From positions 15,456,001 through 15,520,000 of the forward strand of contig OX327712.1 of assembly GCA_946807835.1 (NCBI GenBank): DNA of 64,000 nucleotides, given 5' to 3'. Origin of the DNA: Ailanthus altissimus. Its lineage: Eukaryota > Streptophyta > Magnoliopsida > Sapindales > Simaroubaceae. Below are positions 51,662 to 63,070 of the stretch, in pieces. The notes beneath the pieces are model-generated. The model searched no databases. It was not told the DNA's origin and saw only the letters and a list, made by a program, of their open reading frames with translations. The stretch's first letter is position 1. Every line of letters begins with the position of its first letter. The position numbers and the translations under genes are program-made.

Positions 51662-52703
51662 AAGATTCTTGGCCATCGTGAGTGGAAACTCTAGTTTTCT
51701 CTCAACCAAAAACAAAAGTCAGAAAAACAGCAGCCTCCTTTCTTTTTGCTCCACTGGAGAGGGGGTTTTTGGCCTCCTTTCCGGTAGCCACAAGCTTCCA
51801 CCCACTCATTTTCTTCTTCCTTTCTCTGTTTTCTAGCTGTTTCATGTTTTTTTTTTCGTTTTATCTTTCATTTCTCGGCATCTTTGCCAATCCTTTTTGT
51901 TGATCTAGCCGCCTGGAATGTAGTGAAGGCGATGATCCACCGAGCAATAAAGCCGATGACTCATTGACAGTCGACTTGCTCTTTCACGCCGACCTTTGAT
52001 AGTCGTTCTGCTACCCCGCCAGTAGTGTTGATCTACCAGATCTTGCTGTGTTGGACAGCCTCTGATGACCTCTTGCGGGATGCCGCTGCAACCTTTTCTC
52101 TGACCGGACGATTTTGAGTAGCCAGCCACTCTTGCAACCACCTTTGATTAAAAGCCTCTGCTCCCTGAGCACACTACTGACCACAGTCACTGCCTAATCT
52201 TTCTCCGGTGTTCAGCAACCTCCAGTGGCCTCTAGTTCGCCGCTCCACCAATCGGATAAAAACATCTCCATGAAATTTATTTGTTAAAACTATATTGAGT
52301 CGTTAGTAATCTTGTTGTTTGTGGCTTAGTGTGCAGTAAGGTTAATATTATGGCCAGGTGTTGTAGAAACTTTGTAAGTCGCAACTTTAATTTAATGTGT
52401 TGTAATTGTTCTCCTCTGTGATGATAGTCATATTTCTTTGTAATGTTTTTGTTCCTCCTACGTTTAGAGTTGGATTTCTCAATTTAAAATAAAAGCAGTG
52501 ATCCTGATTTTTAAGATGAACCCTTAATGGGATTTAATAGTTTTTATATAGGTAGATAATTAAGTTTGAACGTTCTATATTATAATTATCTAGTGAAAGA
52601 GTCTCGATGATCTGTCTGATCCTTATACAGTAGTTCTTTAATATAATATTAGTAAATTTATTTATAATATTACATTTTACTGATTTCAACCAAAAAAAAA
52701 AAA
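51662..52703 (+). mobile_element. LINE-derived insertion with poly(A) tail and target duplication
   Basis: A 12-A tail (52692-52703) follows 'tgatttcaacc'. The flanks repeat CACTACACAAGCT at 51644-51656 and 52705-52717, and similarity extends a few more bases. This is the mark of target-primed reverse transcription. The 3' part (from about 52500) resembles plant L1-type 3' UTR text ('gaaagagtctcgatgatctgt', 'cagtagttctttaatataat'). The 5' part is a C/T-rich leader-like sequence. No ORF2 is present, so it is internally deleted or non-autonomous. Confidence 0.7.
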
Positions 52704-52960
52704 CCACTACACAAGCTTTAAAGCATATAAAATGATAGGTTGTGTTAGTCTATTACGTGTGCGAGATGATCTCTTAGTACAACCTCGAATAACCTGAAGG
52801 TGTACAAAACTTGACTCAAGTAGTTTGGAAACATGTCCGCATGAAAGGATTTTTAGTTAGTGATTACCATTACCTCCATCCGAAATACTTGAAAATAGTT
52901 TTTCCTGTCATCAAAGAAGGTAAGATTGTATATGTCAAAGACATAGTCGAGGGCCTCGAG

Positions 52961-53208
52961 TGATAAGACTCAACAGAGATTTTTTAGATTGGTACAAATA
53001 TAAAAATGAAAACCAACATTAGAATATGCGAAATAAAGTATGATTCAGTCAAATATTTCATTGTATCCTTAATATTAAATGTGATTCATTTTTTTTATTA
53101 TCATTTCTTTATTTAAGTCTATCATTTTGTATAAATCAAACTTTAGTAAAAGCTAATGAAATAAGACTCTTATTTTATAATTTTTGTTTTATATTATCAA
53201 ATTCTTCA
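52961..53208 (+). repeat. Left LTR of the LARD-like element
   Basis: 248 bp, sharing 'ataaagtatgattcagtcaaatatttcattgtatcc' (in part) and 'ttttgtataaa' with the right LTR at 58058-58312. Confidence 0.8.
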
Positions 53209-53622
53209 TGATATTAGAGCATAGGTGTTAACAATGGGTTACGCTAATGCGATCACCCAATCATGATTAAAAAATCAATTCATGTGTTTCTTTCTTACAA
53301 AATATATATATAAGCCTTAGTATTTATAACTTTTCTTTATTTGTAGCTTTAAAAAAAATTGTCAAACAGTACCCTGCCAATCACCACTTCATCATTGTCT
53401 TCCACCGCGCGTCGTACCTTACGATTAACACTGATCAACTTTTCTGGCAAACGTGCAACATTTGTAATGTGAGAAAGTTAATTAAAAATCATTGTAAAAT
53501 AATTTAGGGAACAAGTCAGGTGCATTAGATGCGCGGAGAAGTAAGACGAGCGTAAAAGGAGGGCGAAAAGAGAAATTGGTGCCCAGCACCTCGACCCTGT
53601 GGCGTTAGGGAGTGGGCGCTGC

Positions 53623-53657
53623 TGTAGTACCCAATATCCACAACCGGTAAGAATAAG

Positions 53658-53701
<44 letters not shown>

Positions 53702-56375
53702 TATTTTATTTATATGTGGGTGATACTTGATTTATATATTGTTATTATTAGTGTTTGTATAGGTTAAGGATATACTATTAGCATTGGGTTTATTTGCAAG
53801 ACTTTAGATTTATTTTAGGGACCAAATTGTAATACTTTGAAAGTTTTAGGGGCAAATTCATAAATATCAAAAATTAGCCTCTTAGTATAAAAATACACCT
53901 TTGAAATCCTAATTCTCTCATTTTGATCGAGCTATCCCTTTTAGAGTGAGAAAAGAGAGAAAGAAAGGGGAGAGAAAGAGAAGAAGAAGAAGAAAAAGAA
54001 AAAGAAGAAGAAGAAGAAATTAAAATTTTGGATTTTAAGAGGTATATCACAACTATTTCTCAATTTATTGGCGTTAATTAAGTTAATTCCTTTAATTTTT
54101 GATTTCTGGAAATATGTATAATTGAGTATTTGATGTGTATTTCGTAAGATATTGTGAGAATTGATGATGATCTATGTAGAGAGCTTGATAAATCATGATG
54201 AATTGCAGAATTTCTATTTGATAGTCTCTTGATCCAGAAATTTAATAAATTGTTGTGATTCGATTCTGATATTAAATTTTGAGTATATTAAATTAGACAT
54301 GTTTAGAATTATCTGAGACTTAGAATCGATTGAAAATTCAAGAAATTGAATTTATAGTGAATTTATCAAAATGACCCTGAAATTCTAGAAATTTCCTGTG
54401 TGAACAGTATGATACAGTGGCAAATAATTTTTGACCTATTGAATAATCTTCAAAAATTACAAATTTGTGTAATATGATAAGTTTATATGTCTAATAGGAT
54501 ATACTTAAAATTGAGAAATTAGATCAATGTGGTTAAATTGTTATGAGTTTCTAAAGAGTGTTAGCTTATTGCAGTATTTGATTAACAGATTTTTAAAGCT
54601 ATGGAATAAAATAGTTTTAAAATACTTTTGACAGTGATTTTGAAGTGCGATATTTATCATGGATTTAGGTATGTGTTAAGAGTAATTATGTGGTATGTTT
54701 ATAATTTTTGAGTTGGTATATGATTTTATAAAATTGGGAGATTAAATACTGTTCAATAAGTATCTTGATCCTGTCAGGTTAGTAGTTTGGATTCGATGGC
54801 GTGTATGGAATAAATTGTGTAGTAATTTTGATATAATATTCATATATAAAAAGGATATATGAGTCAAGAATGATATATTCTGATTTTGGAGTAATTGAAC
54901 ATCATTTGATGTATTAGAAAATTTTGTTAAGTATAAGTGTTCAGAATAACAGGTTTTGAGAAACCAAGTATTTAGACCAATTTGATGTGATAAATGCATT
55001 GTGTATAATTTTGTAAGCTATTTAAAGTATTTTGTGTGAATTGTGAGGCTTATGAAATGATTAATCTCTATTGATAGGTTAAGGAGATTTAAGTCTTGTA
55101 CCTAAAAGTGCTAAGAGATAAGTATACTAGACTTTTTACTAAAATCACAATAACATAGTAATTGTTTTGTATGATTTTGTAAATGGGGTTAAGAATATGT
55201 TTATGTTATGCCAAAGTGTATTTGATATGAAATGTGAAAGACATATGTTTATGAATGTGAGCATTGACATTGAGCATGGACATACATGTGTTTATGAAAG
55301 TGAGCTTTCAAAATGAAATGTGTTTAACAAAGAAAGCTTTGAAGTGTAATATGTCCATGAGAAATATTTTGTATTTTGAGGATGCTTGAACTCACTGTTG
55401 ACTTAGTAGGCATCTTATGTGATTTGTGAAGCCTTTATGTGTGGCATTTCCTTCGAGATTGGTATATGTTATGTGTTCCGTATGTAGGGAGGATCCTATT
55501 GGTACCTAAAGGAAGATTGAGTCATCACATTCGTGTGGTGGCGTATTGGTACATGTGAGAGGACTTATCGATGATCAGGGTGAGGGTTTAGCTTTTACCT
55601 TCGGGCTTGAGCATTATATATGTGTAATTTAAACCTTACTTGTACTATTTCTCTCATACGGTATGTCACCTACGAGTGACATTTGGCTCATTATGTGATA
55701 TGTGATGTGTAAGTCCTACTAAGTAGTAGTTGAGTGATGGTATTCCTGTAATATATTTTGAAAGAATGTGTAAGCGCTTACATGATATGTGATTTGATAA
55801 GATTATGATTTTAATTGATCACAACATATCATACATATGCATTGTGTACATATATGTATTTGTATTTGATATATAAAAAAACAAGTATGCTTACTGAGTT
55901 TTATACTCATTATAGTTTATGGTGATTCAGGTAAATAAGGTACATGTGTGCTTAGCGGATTTGGCAAGGCTTCTGCTGTTCCTCGGGTTCCCTAAGTTGT
56001 TAGGTTGCTAAGTGTTTCATTTGGGGACACGTGGGATAAGATATTTGATTTGTCCCTATTGAATAAATACTTATGTATTATTTTATTGTGTGTGATTGGA
56101 TTTAATTTAAGTTTCACCGAGTGTGGTAATAGATTGATTTTAAGTAAGAATTTGTAATGAATATATTCTGAGCTTCCGGTAACAAAGTTGCTACGGGTGA
56201 CGTAGTAGAATGTTAATCTCTGAGAAAACTCTGCGTATCTCCGGTTTACTAATTGTCTCAGTCATAATTCAATTGCTATAATTCTGAAAAAAATTAAAAT
56301 GAATGTGCTTAAAAATATTATTTAATGAATGTAAGTGATGTCGTGTGTCAAATCTTTTGAGTCTGGGGCGTGACA
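53623..56375 (+). mobile_element. Solo LTR of a gypsy-type element, 2.75 kb
   Basis: TGTAGTACCC...GGGGCGTGACA with a perfect duplication GCTGC at 53618-53622 and 56376-56380. It contains a (TA)n tract (about 53660-53698) and a GAA-rich tract (about 53975-54020). No coding region. Removing it joins 'gtgggc' to the interior of the LARD-like element, so it inserted later and then collapsed to one LTR. Confidence 0.85.
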
Positions 56376-56380
56376 GCTGC

Positions 56381-58057
56381 AACATCAATGCAAAAAATAG
56401 TTTAGTTTTGATTTGATTTATTTTATCTACTACTTGTTTCAGAACTCTTTAAAATGACTCTCATATGTTTAGGATTAACTAGGTCTTTATAAAGTCTATA
56501 CAAAGACCCTTTATTATCTTGTAAACATATTTTTATTATTATAATATTTTTTATAATTTTTAATGAGAAAAACCCCTAATTTATAAAAGAGAATGAGTTT
56601 TTATGAATTTTTTCTTATAAAATACATATTTTATTAATGCTTTATAATTTAATAATAAAAATATATGATCTTAATTTATTTGAATATAAATAAATTGTTA
56701 AATCACCTAAATTTTATGTGTTATTCTTCTATCTTCTCTCTTTAAATTTTTTAATTACTTCTCTCTTTAAATTTTTTAATTACTTGAATTATACTGTATA
56801 CTTAGAGTTTATTTAATTACTTTTGCTTCAATATTTAAACAATCAGCCAACAACGGAAAATTCAATGGTCAACGATCCCTATATCAGCGCCTTCACGCCA
56901 TGCCGCAGATGATACACCACTTGCTTCTTAACTTCTTCATACAGATCTACAAAATATACAGAGTATACAGCACAGCACAGCACCTCACGCCATGCAGTCC
57001 AAGGAAGATCTACAAGATCGACAAAAACAACACGAAGGACGACCTTTCCAGCATCAGTTTCACTGAAAAAGGGATTGTCTCCTCCACCGACCGTCTTATC
57101 ACTCGGCATTTGGCCATCTGGCTGAAATCCATGCTCGAGGCAGTGAAGTACCCAGCATGCATTTCTTGTTATGGGCTTTTGTCCTCTTGGTTACTTTATC
57201 ATCAATTCAGGCAAAGAAGTTGAAGGAGGATTTGAAAATTTTCAGAATTTTGTGCGCATGAAAGGTATTGTGCACATGAAAAAGCACTTTCCGAGTGCAT
57301 TTTTCGGTGGTGTGACAACATACCAAAAAAAAAAAGGAAAGATTGAGTGGAATGTTAAAATTATTTATAAAAAAAAAAGAGGTAGATGAGAGATGTGTGA
57401 CATGTGTAACTTTTTCGGTGAGTGAAAGAAAGAAAACACAAGTGAATAAGTCTTCCAAAAAAAAAAAGGTATTACAGAAAAAAGTGTGAGCAAGTTGTTA
57501 CTTTCGATGGTGTAATCACTAAATACAGAAAAATAGTTGATGGCTCTGGGAAAAGATTGAGGGAAATGATTAAAAAACAAGAAAAGAAAAAGACTTTTCT
57601 TACCTTTCAGTGATGGTGAAGCAAAAGAAGAAATTTGAGTTTGAATTGCGTTAGAGAACAGAGTTAAAAAAAAAATTATTTTTAGATGACAATGAGAGAT
57701 AAAATTTATCAACATAATAATCAAAATTTAAAATTTTCATAATATATCTAACTTTAAATTTAAAAGAAATTTTTATCTATCATTTAAAATAAAATAAAAT
57801 TCTTTTAAAAAAATTCTTTAATGGGAGATGATAGAAATGTTTTTTTAAAGATTTCTTTGATAAAGATGATAGAAATAATTTTTAATTTTTAAAATTGTTG
57901 ATTAGAAGAAATATCTAAGAGAATTTTCCTTGAACAAAAATTTAAAAGAATATTTTCTTCTTATTCATAATAAAAAAATCAAAAAAGAAGGATTTATAAA
58001 CATTTTTACAATAAGTTGGGAGTTCAATAAAATTTTTCTCGCAAGCTTGAGAGAGAA
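56381..58057 (+). other. Interior of the LARD-like element with a possible captured gene fragment
   Basis: About 56860-57260 is less AT-rich than its surroundings and may be captured host sequence. Within it, 57157-57261 encodes a 34-residue ORF starting [14 protein letters not shown] and continuing SSIQAKKLKED, which has the form of a secretion signal followed by a short basic tail. I do not recognise it. The rest (57300-58057) is A-rich with short T/A runs and no convincing ORF. Confidence 0.35.
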
Positions 58058-58312
58058 TGATAAGACTCAATAGAGATTCTTCGAGCCAGTACAAGTATAG
58101 AAACGATAACCAAAATTAAAATGTGCAAATAAAGTATGATTCAGTCAAATATTTCATTGTATCCCCAATATTAAATTTGATTCATTTTTTTTATTGTCAT
58201 TTGATTTAATTCTTTATTTAAATCCATCATTTTGTATAAACTGAGCTTCAGTAAAAACTAATTAAATAAGACTCCTATTTTATAAAAAAAAATTATATTG
58301 TCAAATTCTTTA
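58058..58312 (+). repeat. Right LTR of the LARD-like element
   Basis: 255 bp, the partner of 52961-53208. It ends ...TTCTTTA, where the left LTR ends TTCTTCA. Confidence 0.8.
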
Positions 58313-58430
58313 TTGAGAAAGCACCAGCAGCTCTAGTCAGAATCTTCACTTGTTGGAATGTCAAGAAACAACTAGTTTTAGTTGCTCGCGAATAACATGA
58401 TGTACTTTCCTACTTCTTAAGTCTTTGATT

Positions 58431-58950
58431 GTGCTTAAGATCATTCTCTTATTATTTCATGTAATTATATTGGGAAACTAATATAACCCTAATTGCATTA
58501 GCTAATTATATCAATAACCGTCCTCTTTTTTTCAATTTGATGTTATCTTTCTTTCGATATTTTTTTCAACATCGAGTTGATCACTTGGAGAACACGTTTG
58601 GGTTCAATGATGCTTTTAACTACAAGGAAGAGCCAGACTTAGATGCAGCCCTGAAAAGGTAAGCACGAATATTTTTCACTTTGTTATTATAAACCTCTAA
58701 TTGAAGGTATATGAGTCGGTACCTAAAAATAACTATATATATATAATTGTCTCAAATTTTATAAAGCAAAATGTGTCAAATATTAGCATTAAAGATAAGT
58801 TTTAACAGATCTTACATAAAACGTAGATTTAATTTTAAAGTTTAAGGTCAAGTGGATCCTAAAAGATGGAAAAAGATACAAAAAATAATTATAATGAAGA
58901 TATTGATTGAAAACAAAGACATGAAAGATTAAACTTAAGATTTTAAATTG
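58431..58950 (+). pseudogene. DBR copy C: exon 4 with parts of introns 3 and 4, placed after exon 5
   Basis: 58436-58575 matches the end of intron 3 of copy B ('ttatttcatgtaattatattgggaaac', described in part). 58576-58658 matches exon 4 (83 bases, same length; reads [25 protein letters not shown]). 58659-58950 matches the start of intron 4. The exon-4 acceptor TTAG|G is changed to TCGAG. The junction with the 3' flank of exon 5 lies at 'gattgtgctta' (about 58428-58436), where both parent sequences have 'tttg..tgc', a short microhomology. Confidence 0.8.
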
Positions 58951-60701
58951 ATGTACCATTTAATTATTAAATTTTTAAAGAATAACACAAAATATACACA
59001 CACAAAATTATATAATGTCTCGTACAAATTAATGTTACGAAAAGAGCATTGATCAAAATTTGCATGCGCTTTCTGTTAAGGATAGCATCATAAAACCATG
59101 TACTTATATTATTTTATGAAATAAATAAAATTGTATTTTTATACTTGAAATGTGTGCATAATATTATGGCTAAAAATCTACTTGTTTATTTATGTAACCA
59201 CAACCTTAGTATATAATTATTGTATACAAGAGGATTAAGGTTATGGATAATAAACAAAAAAAGTCTGTAACGAATTAATTAAAATTAATGATCTTTGATT
59301 AAATATTACTAATACAGTCCACAAACATTGAGAATGTGGTAATTTTATTTAAATCACTAATGTAGTGACATTATGGTGGAAACGCTCTATATAATATGTT
59401 ACACGGAACTAAACCAAACATAATTTGAATTCTTATATAAAATACTGTTGTTAATTAAGAATTCAAATAACGTTAATTGATGATCATATACAGATTAACC
59501 TCAATCCTGAGTAATCATTGTTTGTGTCATTGTGTCATTTAAAATACTCGTTATGGTTTGTCTGAAGTTAAGTCTAAAAACTTGTATTTTTGTGACATAG
59601 TGAGATAAGTGATTGGGAACGTGATTTATAGATATAAAATCCATTTCTTCCTAAAAAAAAGTCAGAAAGAATGTTTTCTTAAGGGTTAATTCTAGAACTA
59701 AACAGTTACAGTGCTCAATTTGTAATAAGATTACAAATTAGCTATTCACGGCTAAATTAATGGTATTTACGGATGAAGAAATAATTACAAGGGTAAAACG
59801 GTAATTGATATAGCTCTAATTATGAACTATCTATGGAGTGTTGAATTACATATAGTGATTAAATCGATGAATTACTCTATGTTTTCTGAGTAAATTATAT
59901 CTACAATTTTAAGAATATAATTTTACGTTTTTAGTGACATAACATTGGAATTAACAAATTGAATTAATTAAATAAAAGATTTAATTAATTATTCAAAATT
60001 TATTAAAACTTAAAATTGTAGGTCCATAGGCCCTCAATGCCACCTCTTTAATTATTACAGTGAACAAACTAAAAGGATTGTGCGATTATACAAATTATTT
60101 ATGTTTAAAAAAAATAGTTTTTCAAAATACCTATATTTTATATTTGAATAAAATTAATTAGTTAAGAATTTATTAATTTTAGAGATAATATCTTATCCAA
60201 ATATAATTATATATTTAATTTAAAAAATTAAATGGATAAAATTTTAAGGATAATTTTTAAATAATCAAAAATATTTTATTTTATTTTTAATATTTTTTTA
60301 CTAAAAGACTGTTAATCTATTTATTTTATAAGTCTTATAATACTCAATTGTTGTGTATAATATATTATAATGAGATATTTTGATTATTTAACAATTAAAT
60401 AATCAATGTATAAAATGATCATTTTGCCCCTTATGAATAGTTATCAAGTCTACTTCTACCGAGTTTCACCAAATTTCACACTTGGGTGAACTCAACCGAG
60501 GGTCTACAATGTACCACGTGTCCTTATCCAATTAGTAAATAATAATTATTAACTAATTATTATATTTAACACTAAATACAGACATGAACGCATTCTTGTG
60601 GTAGTGCTGGATATTGTTGAATTAAATAATTTAATCTGGCACGTTGCCTCACTGCATAACGAGTACACTCTATATCACAGGACTCCCTAGATTCACGCCC
60701 G
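58951..60701. other. AT-rich intergenic stretch
   Basis: No gene, RNA gene or clear element boundary is visible. There are A/T-rich runs, short homopolymers and a few LTR-like phrases near 60470-60700 ('accgagtttcaccaaatttc', 'ctgcataacgagtacac') that probably belong to the same repeat as the following tandem units. Confidence 0.3.
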
Positions 60702-61288
60702 ATTCGTCAAATAGAACTATTCTATGAGTCTGTGAGCAATGTCCTACGCATACATCACAGATATTACAAATCAGCACGTTAAACCATACAAGTTGAGGTT
60801 ACAACGCATATGTATAGTCCTTCCGTCTGATATTCTGGAAGTGCTGGGAATATAGATTATCACCATCAAATCCCCATGTGCTCATCCATGTCTTAACTCC
60901 AGACTTGTATCTCATTGAACAATATGTGCAAACTCCTTTGCCACATTGTTCCACCCTAGCAAAAACTCTTTTTCGGGATTAATACTTGTAGCCCTATTCG
61001 TCAAATGAAACTATTCTATGAGTCTGCGAGAAATGCCCTACGCACATGTCACAGATATTACAAATCAGTACGTTGAACCATACAAGTTGAAGTTACAATG
61101 CATACGTATAATCCTTCCGTCATGATATCCTAGATATGCTGGGGATATAGATTATCACCATCAAATCTCAATGTGCTCATCCATGTCTTAACTCCAGACT
61201 TGTATCTCATTGAACAATATGTGTAAACTCCTTTACCATATTGTTCCACCCTAGGGAAAACTCTTTCCCGGGATTAATGCTTGTGGCC
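60702..61288. repeat. Tandem duplication, two units of about 294 bp
   Basis: The units start at 60702 (attcgtcaaatagaac) and 60996 (attcgtcaaatgaaac). Each contains 'atagattatcaccatcaaat', 'tgctcatccatgtcttaact' and 'gggattaatrcttgtrgcc'. They differ at roughly one in ten positions by eye. They lie inside an unclassified repeat-like block (about 60450-62100). Confidence 0.75.
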
Positions 61289-62640
61289 ACAAGACTTTCT
61301 GAGATGTGGTCTCAAAGCATCTAGATATCAAACTCTCTATGCGAGTTAACGAATCCCATATCTGTACACACCGAACTTCATAAGTATCGGACCATACCCA
61401 GCGACACTGAGCGATCACACTATGAAAGGTCTGTGACATGTATGAAACCAAAATATGGTGGATCACTTACAAGCTTACCGTGGCACTCAGGTTAAAGGAC
61501 CACGTATACTACTCAACTCGAGAGGACCCTTCGTTAACGGCTTACATAGGGTGTCTATCAGAGGCCCTAGTAAGTCTGTCTCATATCTAGTCCTAACTGA
61601 ATACTCATTTGTCAATACGAGCTCCAAGCTCATGGTTGGCTAGGAATGACCATCTATACTTTATAAGTACGACATATGTTGATCTATATATAAAAGTATC
61701 CACCGACAGACCTGCACTAGCAGAAATAGATCAAGGACAATGTTCGAGAATATACTTGCGCAACTGATATTTTCTAGCACCCGATTGTAACTCTTGTAAC
61801 TATGCAGTTACTAGTATATTCTCAGATTTATGTCCTATTACAGACAAGGCTCTAACTCTTTGATTTTTGCTAAGTATTATAACCAATTAACACTTAACTG
61901 TGCTAACATTTTGCATTTATATTTCTCAGTGTGGCCAATTATGGGCCCTTATCTAAACTCCTTTAGATCTGATCTGAACTCTTTCAGATCATATAACATC
62001 TGTAATGTTACATTGTATGGTACTATATAAATAGGTATTAGCGATTTAATGGAAATGTAGACTTGTATTAATACACAAGTATATGTACATTCAGGGATAA
62101 CAAGTAAGCACTAACCCTAATTTAAATGAAAAAATCAAGAAATTCTTTCAATTACCATTATATTTTAGAGAATAAAGACATCTAAAATCTTAAAATTTAA
62201 CTTAAAGAATAATTTTATCCTTTAACTTTTAAAATTATTTTTAAAAAATCCTTCCGGCGATAATAACAACAAGATTGTAACTTATCATTGACACTGTTAT
62301 ATTCAAAATTTTGTGATCTATATGATAATAGTATTGTTTCATCTTAAGGACCATTAAAAAAGAGTAAAAACTAGTAAAAATATCAAAAACATTTAAGATA
62401 AATAAATATTTTTGAATAATTACAAAAATAAAGATATGAAATTATCATTTTGATCAAATTTTAAAAATTTATATATCTTTTTTTCTATATTTTAGTCACA
62501 GTCCACCAAAACTTTATTCGATCATGTCTTTAATATGTTGTAATCTTAAATTTTTTATTTAGTTAGAAAGAACTCAATCTGCCTCTAAATAATGAGAGAA
62601 AATATTTCCTCATTATGCATATAAGATTATACATCTTTCA
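61289..62640 (-). other. Unclassified repeat-like block, possible LTR in minus orientation
   Basis: From 61289 to about 62100 base composition is more balanced than the surroundings and no ORF is convincing. On the minus strand a TATA-like 'tatttatatagtacc' occurs near 62018-62034, and a TGTTATCCC start is possible at 62101. This would fit an LTR reading leftward, but no partner end or target duplication was found. 62100-62640 is plain AT-rich sequence. Confidence 0.3.
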
Positions 62641-63070
62641 TTGAATTGATTTTACTATTGGATTATTGAGATTCGAAAAAAGTATTATTACACATATAAA
62701 TTAATGTAGTACATGATAACCAATTAAATATAATATGAAAATTAATAAATTAAATTACATAAGCTAATACTTATATATCACATCAATTTGTATGAAGATA
62801 ATTTACTTAAGAGTTTGTTTGTACAATGTGTTAGTAGGTTCCCAAACGTTAATGATTTTAGTTCTCTTTTTTATGTATATATTTTCTAATAACTAACGAC
62901 TGTAGCGTAATTATTGAAAATGTGCACACATAGGAATAAAACTCGTAGCAGTCGTAATTGCATGGTCAACTAGTGATTGATTGGATTAGAGTCTCTTTAC
63001 GTGGCACGATCCTATTCACAGATTGGAATCTAGCAAATATTATTTACTTTTTTCTTTATTTTAGTTTAAG
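62641..63070 (+). promoter_or_regulatory. DBR upstream module copy 3, uninterrupted reference version
   Basis: The module runs without insertion from 'attgagattcgaaaaaagtatta' through 'aggttcccaaacgttaatga', 'gtagcagtcgtaattgcatg' and 'gtgattgattggattagagtc' to 'tttacgtggcacgatcc' (ACGTGGC at 62999-63005) and 'tagcaaatattattta'. It matches the split promoter of copy B (9580-9835, 11142-11209, 29061-29130). No DBR exon 1 follows within the expected 330 bases, so it is orphaned, or its gene lies beyond an insertion and past the window end. Confidence 0.6.

Larger units (their letters stand above)
52961..58312 (+). mobile_element. Small non-coding LTR element (LARD/TRIM-like) inserted in DBR copy C
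   Basis: The LTRs are 52961-53208 (TGATAAGACTC...TTCTTCA) and 58058-58312 (TGATAAGACTC...TTCTTTA). Flanks TCGAG (52956-52960) and TTGAG (58313-58317) are a 5-bp duplication with one C-to-T change. A decayed tRNA-iMet PBS (TGATATTAGAGC, 53209) follows the left LTR, and a purine tract (ttgagagagaa) precedes the right one. The interior lacks gag-pol. It is itself interrupted by a solo LTR. The many C-to-T and G-to-A differences fit an old, methylated insertion. Confidence 0.78.
52756..58395 (+). pseudogene. DBR copy C: exon-5 fragment, split by an LTR element
   Basis: 52756-52960 matches copy B exon 5 from GTGTGCG to GGCCTCGAG. 58318-58395 continues with AAAGCACCAGCAGCTC to ...GTTGCTCGCGAATAA. 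Lesions include CAG to TAG in ISQY (52773-52775 region) and further stops. The reading of the second part gives APAALVRI and QLVLVARE. It is interrupted by the element 52961-58312. No exons 1-4 precede it; the sequence to its left is the LINE insertion and upstream module. This is a dead remnant. Confidence 0.8.

Noticed and set aside
56900..57223. 107-aa ORF in the LARD-like element as a real gene
   Set aside because: It has no domain features. I kept only the smaller signal-peptide-like ORF as a weak observation.
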